Of a DNA stretch of 64,000 nucleotides, positions 36,975-46,350 are shown piece by piece. The translations under genes and the position numbers were made by a program. The notes beneath the pieces are model-generated. The model did no database searches and had not been told where the DNA came from. It worked only from the letters and a program-made list of their open reading frames with translations. Source of the stretch: DASQPR01 sp963724705 (lineage in GTDB: Bacteria > Actinomycetota > Actinomycetes > Mycobacteriales > Micromonosporaceae); NCBI GenBank assembly GCA_963724705.1, contig CAVRVS010000006.1, positions 1 through 64,000 on the forward strand. The letters are read 5' to 3'. Numbering within the stretch: position 1 is the stretch's first letter; each line of letters starts with the position of its first letter.

Positions 36975-37985
36975 CTACTCCTCGGCGACGGACGCGGCCA
37001 GCGCTGCGGCGTCCGCGGAGCGCTCCGACGCCGACGCCTTCATGTCCCGTCGCAGCTCGCGCGGCAGGGCGAAGGTCAGCTTCTCGGTCGCGGTTGTCAC
37101 CTCGGCCACCTCGCCGAAGCCACGCTCGGCGAGCCAATCGACGACCTCCATCACGAGGTCATCCGGCACACTCGCGCCCGATGTCAGGCCGACCGTGCTC
37201 GCGCCGTCCAGCCACTCTTCGTGGATCTCGCTCGCGAAGTCGACAAGATAGGCGGCCTTCGCGCCAGCGTCGAGGGCGACCTCACGCAACCGTACGGAGT
37301 TCGACGAGTTCGTCGACCCGACCACGATCACGACATCGCACTGCGGCGCGATTTCCTTGACCACGTACTGGCGATTCGAGGTCGCGTAGCAAATATCGTC
37401 GCTCGGTGGCGACATGAGCAGCGGCAACTTCGTACGCAGCCGTTCGACCGTCTCCATCGTTTCGTCGACGGACAGCGTCGTCTGCGACAACCACACGACC
37501 TTGGCCGGATCGCGTACCTGGATCTTGTCGACACCGTCGGGCCCGTCGACGAGTTGGATGTGCGCGGGCGCCTCACCCGAGGTCCCGATCACCTCTTCGT
37601 GGCCTTCGTGGCCGATCAGGAGGATGTCGTAATCGTCGGCGGCGAACCGCCGGGCCTCGTTGTGAACCTTCGTGACGAGTGGGCAGGTCGCGTCGATGGC
37701 TCGCAGGTTGCGCTCGCGAGCCTGGTCGTATACCTCGGGCGCGACGCCGTGCGCGGAGAAAACGACGGTCGCGCCCTCCGGCACTTCCTCGTTCTCGTCG
37801 ACGAAGATCGCGCCCTTCGCCTCCAGCGTCGCGACGACGTGCTTGTTGTGAACGATCTGCTTACGTACGTAGATCGGCGCGTCGTAGAGCTTCAGCGCCT
37901 CTTCGACCGTCTGGACCGCCCGGTCGACTCCTGCGCAGTAGCCGCGCGGCTTCGCCAGCAACACCCGCTTCGCCGATTCACCCAT
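36975..37985 (-). CDS. ispH: 4-hydroxy-3-methylbut-2-enyl diphosphate reductase
   Basis: 336 residues, last enzyme of the MEP isoprenoid pathway, yielding IPP and DMAPP. The three iron-sulfur cysteines are visible in RGYCAGVDRA, DATCPLVTKVH and DDICYATSNRQ, and the substrate loop is GSTNSSNSVRL. The start ATG at 37985 lies 6 nt after TACCAT on the minus strand, so the mRNA may be leaderless. It is divergent from xseA, as in Mycobacterium. Confidence 0.96.
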   Translation of the reverse strand: MGESAKRVLLAKPRGYCAGVDRAVQTVEEALKLYDAPIYVRKQIVHNKHVVATLEAKGAIFVDENEEVPEGATVVFSAHGVAPEVYDQARERNLRAIDATCPLVTKVHNEARRFAADDYDILLIGHEGHEEVIGTSGEAPAHIQLVDGPDGVDKIQVRDPAKVVWLSQTTLSVDETMETVERLRTKLPLLMSPPSDDICYATSNRQYVVKEIAPQCDVVIVVGSTNSSNSVRLREVALDAGAKAAYLVDFASEIHEEWLDGASTVGLTSGASVPDDLVMEVVDWLAERGFGEVAEVTTATEKLTFALPRELRRDMKASASERSADAAALAASVAEE

Positions 37986-37997
37986 GCCCCCATGGTA
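37986..37997 (-). promoter_or_regulatory. leaderless promoter -10 box for ispH
   Basis: Minus-strand TACCAT (37997-37992), then 6 nt, then the ATG at 37985. Same TANNNT-N6-start layout as at metB, birA and maf. Confidence 0.45.
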
Positions 37998-38098
37998 CGG
38001 GCGCCTGGTCCGGCCCGGGTCACGGCGCGGAGCGCGGCGGCGTCGGTGGGCCGACCTAAGCTGAGCCGTGTGAGCGGAGTGAGCGGAGACCGTGCCCG

Positions 38099-39520
38099 AT
38101 GACCGAGGAGACACCGCGGTCCAGCCCGGAAAGCCCGTGGCCGGTGCGCGTCGTCAGCCAGAAGATCGGCAGTTGGATCGCCCGCCTCGGATGGATCTGG
38201 GTCGACGGGCAGGTGGCCCAGATCACCCGCCGGCCCGGCTCAAATGTGGTGTTCATCACCCTTCGAGACCCTTCGGCGGATTTGAGCCTATCGGTCACGA
38301 CGAACCGCGATGTTCTCGATCTCGGTGCCCCGGCGCTTTCTGACGGCGCGCGGATTCTCGTGCACGCCAAGCCGGAGTTCTACCCGGCTCGGGGCAGCCT
38401 CTCGCTGCGCGCCGACGAGGTGCGGCAGGTCGGGTTGGGTGAGCTGCTCGCCCGGCTCGAGCACCTGAAGAAGTTGCTCGCCGCCGAAGGTCTGTTCGAC
38501 CCGCGACGCAAGCGTCGGCTGCCGTTCCTGCCGGGCCGGATCGGCCTGATCACCGGCCGAGCCAGCGCGGCCGAACGGGATGTGCTGATGAATACGGGCC
38601 GGCGCTGGCCCGCCGTCGACTTTCGAGTGATCAACGTGGCCGTCCAGGGCACGTCGGCCGTCCCGCAGATGATCGACGCCATCTCGGTGCTCGACCGGGA
38701 TCCGACGATCGATGTGATCGTGCTCGCGCGGGGCGGCGGATCGACGGAAGACCTGTTGCCGTTCTCGGACGAGGCGCTGTGCCGTGCGGTGTTCGCCTGC
38801 ACCACGCCAATCGTGAGCGCGATCGGGCACGAGACCGACGTTCCGTTGGTGGACTACGTGGCCGACGTCCGTGCGTCCACGCCGACCGATGTGGCGAAGC
38901 GGATCGTGCCTGATCTGGCCGAGGAGATCCGGATCCTCGGGCAGGCTCGGGCTCGCATGTGGCGGACCGTCAATGTCCTCGTCGACCGCGAGCAGCACCG
39001 GCTGGACGCGCTACGCAGCCGGCCCGTCCTGGCTCGGCCCGAGGTGATCGTCGAGACCCGGGCGACCGATGTCACGTCGCTCACGGCCCGCGCCGAGCGG
39101 GTGTTCGCGCACCGTCTCGACGACGCCGACCGGGATATCGCCCACACGACGGCCCGCCTGCGGGCACTTTCGCCCAAGGCGACGCTCGACCGTGGCTATG
39201 CCATCGTGCACCGGCTCGTGGATGGCCAGATCGTTCGGACCCCCGACGCCGTCGCGATCGGCGACCCGCTGCGCATCCGCGTGGCCGGCGGCGATGTCGC
39301 CGCCCGCGTCACTGAGCCCGCCGCGGCGGAGCCCTCCGTCGCTGAGCACGAGTCGCTGAGCCCGCCGTCACCGAGCCCGCCGTCACCGGACCGGGCTCCG
39401 CATCGGACGGCACGGCACCGCCAGGCGATCCGACAACTGAAACCACGCCCGCGAGCGGTCGGCCCCGCCGATCCGCGGCCCGATCGAAGAGGTGACCCGC
39501 GGTGGCGGAGACCGAGCTGA
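38099..39520 (+). CDS. xseA: exodeoxyribonuclease VII large subunit
   Basis: 473 residues as read. The OB-fold N-terminus (WIWVDGQVAQITRRPGSNVVFITLRD) and the catalytic domain (LIDRPG-type GRIGLITGRASAAERDVL, DVIVLARGGGSTEDLLPFSDE, SAIGHETDVPLVDYVADVRASTPTDVA) are intact. The last 55 residues are low-complexity. Another frame reads TEPAVTEPAVTG and stops at 39495, 6 nt before the xseB GTG, so a lost base near 39351-39360 is likely and the real end is probably 39495. Confidence 0.93.
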   Translation: MTEETPRSSPESPWPVRVVSQKIGSWIARLGWIWVDGQVAQITRRPGSNVVFITLRDPSADLSLSVTTNRDVLDLGAPALSDGARILVHAKPEFYPARGSLSLRADEVRQVGLGELLARLEHLKKLLAAEGLFDPRRKRRLPFLPGRIGLITGRASAAERDVLMNTGRRWPAVDFRVINVAVQGTSAVPQMIDAISVLDRDPTIDVIVLARGGGSTEDLLPFSDEALCRAVFACTTPIVSAIGHETDVPLVDYVADVRASTPTDVAKRIVPDLAEEIRILGQARARMWRTVNVLVDREQHRLDALRSRPVLARPEVIVETRATDVTSLTARAERVFAHRLDDADRDIAHTTARLRALSPKATLDRGYAIVHRLVDGQIVRTPDAVAIGDPLRIRVAGGDVAARVTEPAAAEPSVAEHESLSPPSPSPPSPDRAPHRTARHRQAIRQLKPRPRAVGPADPRPDRRGDPRWRRPS

Positions 39521-39714
39521 GCTACGAAGAGGCCCGAGGCGAACTGGCGACGGTCGTCGAGCGGCTGGAGGCGGGCGGGACGTCGCTCGAGGAGTCGCTC
39601 GCGCTATGGGAGCGCGGCGAGGAGTTGGCCGCCGTGTGCCAACGGTGGCTTGACGGCGCCCGTACCCGCCTTGATCAGGCTCGCGAACGCCGCGCCGCCG
39701 AAGCCGGCGGCTGA
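39502..39714 (+). CDS. xseB: exodeoxyribonuclease VII small subunit
   Basis: 70 residues, LSYEEARGELATVVERLEAGGTSLEESL being the classic XseB start. It forms the helical stalk of exonuclease VII with XseA. GTG start at 39502 with GAGGTGA upstream, coupled to xseA. Convergent with the DUF4245 gene. Confidence 0.94.
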   Translation: MAETELSYEEARGELATVVERLEAGGTSLEESLALWERGEELAAVCQRWLDGARTRLDQARERRAAEAGG

Positions 39715-39734
39715 GGCGGCGAGCCGGTGCGGCG

Positions 39735-40346
39735 TCAGCGCAACGCGGCCGCGAACGTACGCAGGTCGGTGTCCGACGTCTGGCCCTTCACGACGATCGT
39801 GTAGCCGTTCTCGGTGTCGATCAACGCCTGCTGGTTGTTCTTGCCCGCGGCAACCTTTCCCCAGGTCCGGCCGCCGATATCGACGCTCGCGCCGACCGGG
39901 TTCGCGGTCCCGACCTCGTCCGAGATCACCGTCGCGGCGGCGCCGTCGCTCTCGACAAGTTGGAGGCCGGCGCCGTCCGGTGCGATGTATCCGACCCGCA
40001 GCACATGGCGCCCCTGCTCGATGCCGTAGGCCGAACTCACCGGCTTCCACCCGCTCGGCAACCCCTGCGGCTGGACCACGGGGAACACGCCGGCCGCTCT
40101 CGCGTCGCCGTACGCACCGCTCGGGTCGATCACGATCGGGCTGCTGCCGCCGAAGAAGAAGACGTACACGCCGACCGCGATGATGACCGGTACGAGCAGG
40201 ATCAGCACCGCCTTGGCCATGTCCAGCGGGGTCCGGGACAGCCGCAGCGCGGTCGAGTTGACCGGCCCGGCGGTGTCGGCGCAGCTGGCGGCGCCGCGGC
40301 GTCCGGCGTCCGGCCGTGTCGCCGGACCCGACGGTGGATCGGTCAT
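39735..40346 (-). CDS. DUF4245 membrane-anchored protein
   Basis: 203 residues. One transmembrane helix at about residues 43-63 (VLILLVPVIIAVGVYVFFF) follows a cytoplasmic N-terminus. The external part has LPSGWKPVSSAY and a terminal VKGQTSDTDLRTFAAALR. The DUF4245 gene is divergent from glpX and next to xseB, as in Mycobacterium (Rv1100, from memory). Function unknown. ATG 40346 preferred to upstream starts. Confidence 0.82.
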   Translation of the reverse strand: MTDPPSGPATRPDAGRRGAASCADTAGPVNSTALRLSRTPLDMAKAVLILLVPVIIAVGVYVFFFGGSSPIVIDPSGAYGDARAAGVFPVVQPQGLPSGWKPVSSAYGIEQGRHVLRVGYIAPDGAGLQLVESDGAAATVISDEVGTANPVGASVDIGGRTWGKVAAGKNNQQALIDTENGYTIVVKGQTSDTDLRTFAAALR

Positions 40347-40526
40347 GGTCACCTGTCCATCCTCGCCGATCGCTCCGGATCTCCCGCCGTCAGGGCCCGC
40401 CGCGCCCGTCGGTGACACGACGTACACATCCCAGCATGTCGCCCGTGACGTCGCCGTGTCAGGATCCTTTCATCGAGTTCGGCGTGATCTCGTCAACAGC
40501 GTTACCCGGCCGCAAGGAGGCGCCCC

Positions 40527-41618
40527 ATGACCGACGCCCGCATGCGCGAACCGCAGGGACTCGACCGCAACCTCGCACTCGACCTCGTACGGGTCACCGA
40601 GGCCGCCGCGATGGCAGCGGGACGTTGGGTCGGTCGCGGGGACAAAGAGGGCGGCGACGGAGCGGCCGTCGACGCCATGCGCCGGCTGATCAACTCGCTA
40701 CCGATGCGCGGCGTGGTGGTCATCGGCGAGGGCGAGAAGGACAACGCGCCGATGCTCTACAACGGCGAGGAGGTCGGCGACGGCACCGGCCCCGAGGTGG
40801 ACGTGGCGGTCGACCCGATCGACGGTACGACGCTGATGAGCAAGGGCATGCCGAACGCGCTGGCCGTGCTCGCCGTGGCCGAACGCGGCGCGATGTTCGA
40901 CCCGAGCGCCGTGTTCTACATGGACAAGCTGGTCGTAGGCCCGGAGTGCGCCGACGTCATCGATATCAACGCCGGTGCGACCGAGAATCTGCGTCGCATC
41001 GCGCGGGTGAAGCGGACCAGCGTGTCGGACGTGACCGTGTGCATCCTGGATCGGCCGCGACACGCCGATCTGATCAAGGAGGTCCGCGAGGCCGGCGCCC
41101 GCGTGCGTTTCATCAGCGACGGCGACATCGCCGGCGCGATCAGCGCCGCCCGCGACAACTTCGACACCGACGTGTTGATGGGCATCGGCGGAACGCCGGA
41201 AGGCATCACGGCGGCGTGCGCGCTCAAGTGCACCGGCGGCTCGATCCAGGCGAAGCTGTGGCCACGCGACGACCAGGAGCGCGAGAAGGCGCTGGCCGGC
41301 GGGCACGATCTCGATCGCGTGCTCTACACCGACGATCTCGTCACCGGGGACAACTGCTTCTTCGTCGCCACCGGGGTCACCTCCGGCGAACTGCTGCGGG
41401 GTGTGCACTACCGGTCCGGGACGGCGTACACGCAGTCGATCGTGATGCGCTCGAAGTCCGGCACGATCCGCGTCATCGACTCGTACCACAAGCTGGAAAA
41501 GCTCGGTCTCTACTCGCTCGTGGACTTCGAGGGCGCGCCGACTGCCCCCGATGCCGGGGCCGCCGGAGGTGCCCCGCTGGCCGGTGGCGTGTCCCTGCAT
41601 GGCGGGATGAACCGGTAG
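40527..41618 (+). CDS. glpX: fructose-1,6-bisphosphatase, class II
   Basis: 363 residues. Gluconeogenic phosphatase of the lithium-sensitive fold: metal and substrate residues lie in VVIGEGEKDNAPMLYNGEEV and DVAVDPIDGTTLMSKGMPNA; MGIGGTPEGITAACALKC follows. This is the only type of FBPase in many actinobacteria. A strong AAGGAGG site precedes ATG 40527. Together with pckG at 49-51 kb it supplies two irreversible gluconeogenic steps. A DMT transporter gene begins 3 nt later. Confidence 0.96.
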   Translation: MTDARMREPQGLDRNLALDLVRVTEAAAMAAGRWVGRGDKEGGDGAAVDAMRRLINSLPMRGVVVIGEGEKDNAPMLYNGEEVGDGTGPEVDVAVDPIDGTTLMSKGMPNALAVLAVAERGAMFDPSAVFYMDKLVVGPECADVIDINAGATENLRRIARVKRTSVSDVTVCILDRPRHADLIKEVREAGARVRFISDGDIAGAISAARDNFDTDVLMGIGGTPEGITAACALKCTGGSIQAKLWPRDDQEREKALAGGHDLDRVLYTDDLVTGDNCFFVATGVTSGELLRGVHYRSGTAYTQSIVMRSKSGTIRVIDSYHKLEKLGLYSLVDFEGAPTAPDAGAAGGAPLAGGVSLHGGMNR

Positions 41619-41621
41619 CCG

Positions 41622-42609
41622 ATGCGTGATCGCCTACGCGCCGTCGGCATCGCCGGGGCGGTGATCGGCGGCGGGGCCGTCGCGGCGCAATCAAAGATCA
41701 ATGGGGCGTTAGGCGGCCGTCTCCACGACGGATTCGCGGCCGCGCTCATCTCGTTCGGCAGCGGTCTCATCCTGGTCGCCCTGATCACGACCGTACGCAC
41801 CGCGTCCCGGGACGGCGTGCGTGCGCTGTTCGCATCGCTGCGGAATGGCTCGTTGCGTTGGTGGGAGTGCCTCGGCGGGGTGTGCGGCGCGGCGCTCGTC
41901 GCGAGTCAAGGACTCACCGTCACCGCGCTCGGTGTGGCGATCTTCACCGTCGCGATCGTGGCCGGGCAGACGCTCGCGAGCCTGGCCGTCGACCGGGTCG
42001 GCGTCGGGCCGAACGGCCCGCAACCCCTGACCGGACCACGTGTCGCCGGCGCAGTCCTGACGATCGGCGCGGTCATCGTGGCCGTCGCGGACCGCTTCGG
42101 CTCGCCCAAGACCCTGGCGTACGCACTGCTGCCGCTCGTCGCGGGCGCGGCCACGGCGTGGCAACAGGCCGTCAATGGCCGCGTGCGCGCGGCCTCGGGT
42201 AGCGTGCCGGCCGCGACTCTGGTCAACTTCACCATGGGTACGTCAGCACTGGCGATCGCCTACGGCGTCGACCTCGCGTTCCGGGGCACCCCGACCGGCA
42301 CCCTGCCGACGGCGCCCTGGTATTACCTCGGAGGCGCGGTCGGCGCCGTGTTCATCGCGATCTTTGCCGCGGTCGTACGGCACACCGGCGTTCTGCTGCT
42401 CGGCCTCGGCATCGTCGCCGGCCAGCTCGTCGCCGCGCTCATCATCGACATCGTCGATCCCACCGCCGACGGGCCGCCGAGCGCGTTGACGCTACGCCGG
42501 TGTCGCCCTGACGTTGGTCGCGGTCGTCATCGCGGCGACGCCGAGTCCGCGGCGTGGCCGTGACCGGGCGAATGAGCGCGACGAGGATCTCGTGCGAGCG
42601 AACCCATGA
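41622..42609 (+). CDS. DMT family (YdcZ/DUF606-like) transporter, last helix out of frame
   Basis: About 329 residues and ten hydrophobic segments in two repeats, each beginning with a small-residue helix (GAVIGGGAVAAQSKINGALG; VAGAATAWQQAVNGRV). This is the DUF606 type. After ADGPPSALTL the raw frame runs into Arg-rich sequence, while a second frame reads YAGVALTLVAVVIAATPSPR, the missing last helix, and stops at 42609, overlapping the pfkB-type ATG by 4 nt (ATGA). The indel lies at about 42490-42494. Substrate unknown. Confidence 0.8.
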
Positions 42610-43526
42610 TCATCGTCGTCGGCGAGAACGTCGCGGATCTCATCCCGGCCGGTGACGGGCTGCTCCGCGTGGCCTTGGGCGGCGGTCCGGCCAACACGGC
42701 CGTCGCGGCGGCACACCTCGGTGGCGCGGTCGGGTTTGCGGCTCGATTCGGCGCTGACGCCTTTGCCGACCAGTTCCGTACGCGCCTGGCCGATGCCGGT
42801 GTCGACCTGTCCGCCGCCCGTACGGTCGACGCGCCCTCGTCCGTCGCCGTCGCCGCTATCGACTCGGTCGGCGTCGCCCGCTACGACTTCTGGCTCAATG
42901 AGGCAGCCGACTTCGGCGCGACCGATCTCGCCGTCGATCTGCCCGAGCCGTCGCCCGGCGACATCCTGCACGTGGGCTCGCTCGCCGCCTACTGGCCGCC
43001 CGGCGCCGACGCGATCGAGGCCTGGCTGGCCCGGTGGCGCGACCAGTGCACGGTCACGTTCGACGTGAACTTACGGCCGGTCGTGCTCGAACGGCATCCC
43101 GACGCGCTGGATCGGCTCGAGCGGCTGGTCCGGCTGGCTCACATCGTCAAGGCGAGTGACGAGGACGTCGCGCACGCGTACCCGGGCTCAGAGTTTGTGC
43201 AGGTCGCCGGCGCCTGGCTGGCGCGCGGACCGGAGTTGGTGATGCTCACCCACGGCGGCGACGGCGCGAGCGCGCACACCGCCGGTCGCCCACCGGTCTT
43301 GGTCGGCGCGCCGCGGATCGTGGTCGCCGACACGATCGGCGCCGGCGATGCCGCGATGGCCGCCCTGCTCGTCCAACTCGCCGCCCGCGGGCGCGACACG
43401 CGGTCCTGGATGATCTCGACAAAACCCTTCGGTACGTGTGTGCCACCGCGGCCGTCGCGTGCACGCGGCCCGGTGCGTATGCGCCAGGGCCGGACGAGGT
43501 CAACGCGATGCTCGGGGCGAACTGAC
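42606..43526 (+). CDS. PfkB family carbohydrate kinase, frameshifted near its end
   Basis: About 306 residues. The N-terminal signature VALGGGPANTAVAAAHLG and the C-terminal signature with anion hole and catalytic Asp, VADTIGAGDAAMAALL, are intact, so it phosphorylates a sugar, probably fructose or 2-keto-3-deoxygluconate. The last 40 codons are displaced: around 43397-43403 one base is missing, after which VLDDLDKTLRYVCATAAVAC completes the final helices. It overlaps the transporter gene by ATGA, suggesting that sugar uptake and phosphorylation are linked. Confidence 0.87.
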
Positions 43527-43528
43527 GG

Positions 43529-44578
43529 TTATACGTCCGACGAGTGCCCGGGGAAGAGGTGCGCCTCCGGGTTGATGACGATAGCCGCGTTGTTCACCGC
43601 GGTGGCCGCTTCGCCGAAGCCGGTCGCGATCAATCGGACCTTGCCCGGGTATTCGCAGATGTCGCCGGCGGCGAAGATGCGCGGCCGATTGGTCATCATG
43701 CGGCTGTCCACGACCACGTGCCGCTTGTCCAGCTCGAGCCCCCAGCCGGCGATCGGGCCGAGATCCGCGGTGAACCCGAGTGCGGCGACGACCGCGTCGG
43801 CCGACAGCAGGCGGGGCTCCTCGCCGCGGACGGTGACCTCGACCCCGGTCACGAAGCCGTCACCGTGCAGGCGGTTCACCTCGGCATTGACCAGGATCTC
43901 GACCGGCAGTGTCTGCACGTGCGCGACGGTCGACGCGTGGGCCCGGAACCGGTCCCGGCGGTGCACCATCGTCACCGTCTTGGCGATGTTGGCCAGCGAT
44001 TGCGCCCAGTCGAAGGCCGAGTCACCGCCGCCGACGATCACTACGTCGCGGCCGGCGTAGTCGTCAAGGTGAGGGACGAAGTAGACGACACCCTCGCCGG
44101 CGAACGCGTCCGCCGCGGGCAGCGGTCGAGCGGTGAACTTGCCGAGCCCGGCGGTGATGATGAGTGATCCGCACCGCCACGTTTCGCCGTTCGACAGTGC
44201 GAGCACCGGCCGGTCATCGTCGAAGGTGAGGACGTCGGCCAACACCCCGAGCCGGTACGTCGGCCGGAAAGCCGCTGCCTGCTCGACCAGCTGATCGACC
44301 AGGTCACGACCGCGGATCGCCGGGAACCCGGCGACGTCAAAGATCATCTTCTCCGGGTACATCGCGGTGACCTGGCCGCCGGCCTCCGGCAGCGCGTCGA
44401 CGACCAGCACCGACAGGGCGCGGAACCCGGCGTAATACGCCCCGAACAACCCGGCCGGCCCGGCACCGATGATCGCCACGTCCACATCGAGGATCGGGCC
44501 GCCGGCGCCGGTGCCGGCGGAGGCCGCCGCGATCGCGGCAGCCTGTGCTGTATCGGGATCCGGCTCCGTCGTGTCCAT
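43529..44578 (-). CDS. ferredoxin--NADP reductase, thioredoxin-reductase-like
   Basis: 349 residues. FAD site VAIIGAGPAGLFGAYYAGFR, NADP site VVIVGGGDSAFDWAQSL, and IFAAGDICEYPGKV are present, while the CxxC redox pair of thioredoxin reductase is missing, which defines type 2 ferredoxin/flavodoxin-NADP reductases. An Ala/Gly-rich extension of about 28 residues precedes the FAD fold. It lies 3 nt downstream of the rhomboid gene, and its stop is 2 nt from the kinase stop. Confidence 0.9.
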   Translation of the reverse strand: MDTTEPDPDTAQAAAIAAASAGTGAGGPILDVDVAIIGAGPAGLFGAYYAGFRALSVLVVDALPEAGGQVTAMYPEKMIFDVAGFPAIRGRDLVDQLVEQAAAFRPTYRLGVLADVLTFDDDRPVLALSNGETWRCGSLIITAGLGKFTARPLPAADAFAGEGVVYFVPHLDDYAGRDVVIVGGGDSAFDWAQSLANIAKTVTMVHRRDRFRAHASTVAHVQTLPVEILVNAEVNRLHGDGFVTGVEVTVRGEEPRLLSADAVVAALGFTADLGPIAGWGLELDKRHVVVDSRMMTNRPRIFAAGDICEYPGKVRLIATGFGEAATAVNNAAIVINPEAHLFPGHSSDV

Positions 44579-44581
44579 GTC

Positions 44582-45203
44582 TCAGCCCACCGTCGGGATC
44601 GTGATGGTCGACGACGGCTTGTCGGCCGGCTGATCCGGCCGCCGTCGGCGCTGTCGGAACACTACCGCGGCGATGAGACCGCCCAGCAGCCCGCCGAGGT
44701 GGGCCTGCCACGAGATGCCTTGATCACCGGGCACGACACCGGACAGCGCGACGCCGAAGAGCAAGCCGATCAACAGCGCCACGGCGATCGTCCACCAGGA
44801 CCGCTCGACGAGGCCGCGCATGAACAGGAAGCCGAGGTAGCCGAAGATCACGCCGCTGGCCCCGACGGTATCCCCGCCGGTCGGCCCGAACAGCCACGCC
44901 GCGAGCCCACTGGTCACCGCGACGAGCAGCGTGACGCCGAGGAAGCGCTTGGCGCCGGTGGCCAGCACGAACGTGCCGGTGAGCAGCAGCGGGACGCTGT
45001 TGCCGTACAAGTGCGCCCAACTGAAGTGCAGGAACGGCGCGAAAACGATGCCGTCCAGCCCGGCTCGGGCGCCGGGTCAGGATGCCGGCCTGCCGATCCA
45101 GGTCGTGACCGGTCGCCTGATCGATCAATTCGATTGCGAACAGCGCCGGGATGACCGCGCACATCACCACGAAGGCCCGGCCCAGCGCGGCGTAGAACGC
45201 CAC
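44582..45203 (-). CDS. rhomboid family intramembrane serine protease, frameshifted in this sequence
   Basis: About 207 residues. HFSWAHLYGNSVPLL (the H/N motif), the catalytic serine in TVGASGVIFGYLGF and the catalytic histidine in WQAHLGGLLGG are all present. The N-terminal helix (FVVMCAVIPALFAIELIDQA) is in another frame; removing one base near 45061-45063 joins it. GTG 45203 is used; an upstream GTG at 45252 could be the real start if a further indel exists. Cleaves membrane proteins; substrate unknown. Confidence 0.83.
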
Positions 45204-45335
45204 CGTGCCGAACTGGTCGCGGTCGTCTCGCCCCGCCGGTGTCGACGCTCACATATACGTTCGTAGCAGGTCCGGGCGATAGCCGCCAGAACCGTCCCGG
45301 GAATGCGGTCGGCGGTCGGATGGTTGATCCGTCCG

Positions 45336-45409
45336 ACCGCCGATGCGTAGCGTCAGCCGCGAGGCGGCAGAATTACCGCCGATGCGTAGCGTCAGCCGCG
45401 AGGCGGCAG
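45336..45409. repeat. dispersed repeat family C, copies 3 and 4
   Basis: Two identical 35-nt units (45336-45370 and 45375-45409), inverted relative to the copies at 27615, 53740 and 60865. They lie between the rhomboid start and the lytic transglycosylase stop. Each contains GATGCGTAGCGTCAGCCGCG. Confidence 0.85.
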
Positions 45410-45428
45410 TCACGCCGCGAGTGCCCTG

Positions 45429-46130
45429 CTAGTACCAGCCGTGCGCCTGCCAGAACGACCACGCGCCGCACGGGGTGCTGTAGCGGCCCTTGATGTAGTT
45501 CAGGCCCCACTTGATCTGCGGCACCGGGTTGGTCCGGTAGTCCGCGCCGTAGACCGCCATCTTGCTGGCCGGCAGGGCCTGCGGAATGCCGTACGCGCCG
45601 GAACTTGAGTTCTCGGCGGTCGTCCGCCAGCCGCTCTCCTTCGACCACATCTTGTCGAGGCACGGCATCTGTGACAGCGCGAACCCCTCTTGGAGGAGGA
45701 GCGTGCAGCCGGTCGCCTTGTTGCCGGTGTAGGCGTTACACGACGCTGGGACCGGCCCGGCGCTCGGCGTCTTGGGCGGCGTACGCGTCTGCGAACGACT
45801 GGCCTGGGACGCGTGCGCTTGACGCGCCGCCTCCTCGGCCTTGTGTGCGGCGGCGGCCGCCGCGGCGGCGGCGACCGCTGCGCTGTGCTGCGCGTCGGCC
45901 TTGGCCTTGGCCTGCGCCGCGATCAGCGGCGCATTGGCCGCCTGCTGGGCCGCCTGTTGGAGCATCAGTTCGGTGCTATTGGGCACGGTGAATCCCACCG
46001 CCGCCGTGGTGCCGCTATCGGAGGCCTTCGGTTGTCGGGCCCAATGCAGATAGGCGCCGCCCACCAGGGCAAATACCAAGGTCAGTACGGATAACACACG
46101 CAGACCGGAACGGCTCCAGAGCCGACTCAC
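45429..46130 (-). CDS. secreted lytic transglycosylase-like protein
   Basis: 233 residues. An N-terminal hydrophobic helix (VLSVLTLVFALVGGAYLHW) anchors or exports it. An Ala-rich coiled coil (about 50-100) and a Pro/Thr linker follow. The C-terminal domain begins LDKMWSKESGWRTTAENSSS and includes GAYGIPQALPASKM and WSFWQAHGWY, the pattern of SLT-like domains, with the catalytic glutamate in SKESGW. It probably cleaves peptidoglycan. A structured leader lies upstream. Confidence 0.85.
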   Translation of the reverse strand: MSRLWSRSGLRVLSVLTLVFALVGGAYLHWARQPKASDSGTTAAVGFTVPNSTELMLQQAAQQAANAPLIAAQAKAKADAQHSAAVAAAAAAAAAHKAEEAARQAHASQASRSQTRTPPKTPSAGPVPASCNAYTGNKATGCTLLLQEGFALSQMPCLDKMWSKESGWRTTAENSSSGAYGIPQALPASKMAVYGADYRTNPVPQIKWGLNYIKGRYSTPCGAWSFWQAHGWY

Positions 46131-46160
46131 GAAGTGCGTCCCTTCGTCGGGGGCAGATAC

Positions 46161-46199
46161 GCACCGCGATGCCTTAGGGGGTTACGGCATACGCGGTGC
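46161..46199 (-). promoter_or_regulatory. structured 5' leader hairpin of the transglycosylase gene
   Basis: A 13-bp stem with one bulged base (GCACCGCGATGCC against GGCATACGCGGTGC), loop of 12 nt, 31 nt upstream of the transglycosylase start. Actinobacterial cell-wall hydrolase genes often carry c-di-AMP (ydaO-type) riboswitches in this position. I cannot confirm the consensus by eye, so I only call a structured leader. The rest of 46200-46350 holds no gene. Confidence 0.35.
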
Positions 46200-46350
46200 G
46201 AGCGTCGACTCACCGGCCACAGTGTCGTGTCCGGGCGAACGGCGCTCTCGCAACACCCTGACCTAGGCGCGCCCCGATATCAAACGCAGCGTTCACTTGC
46301 CGTCGAACGTGTCGAATGACAAGTCATGACAAATGCGGATTAATCCGGGC

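Noticed and set aside
45336..45409. CRISPR array (two identical 35-nt repeats)
   Set aside because: Only two units with a 4-nt spacer, and related copies are dispersed elsewhere without cas genes.
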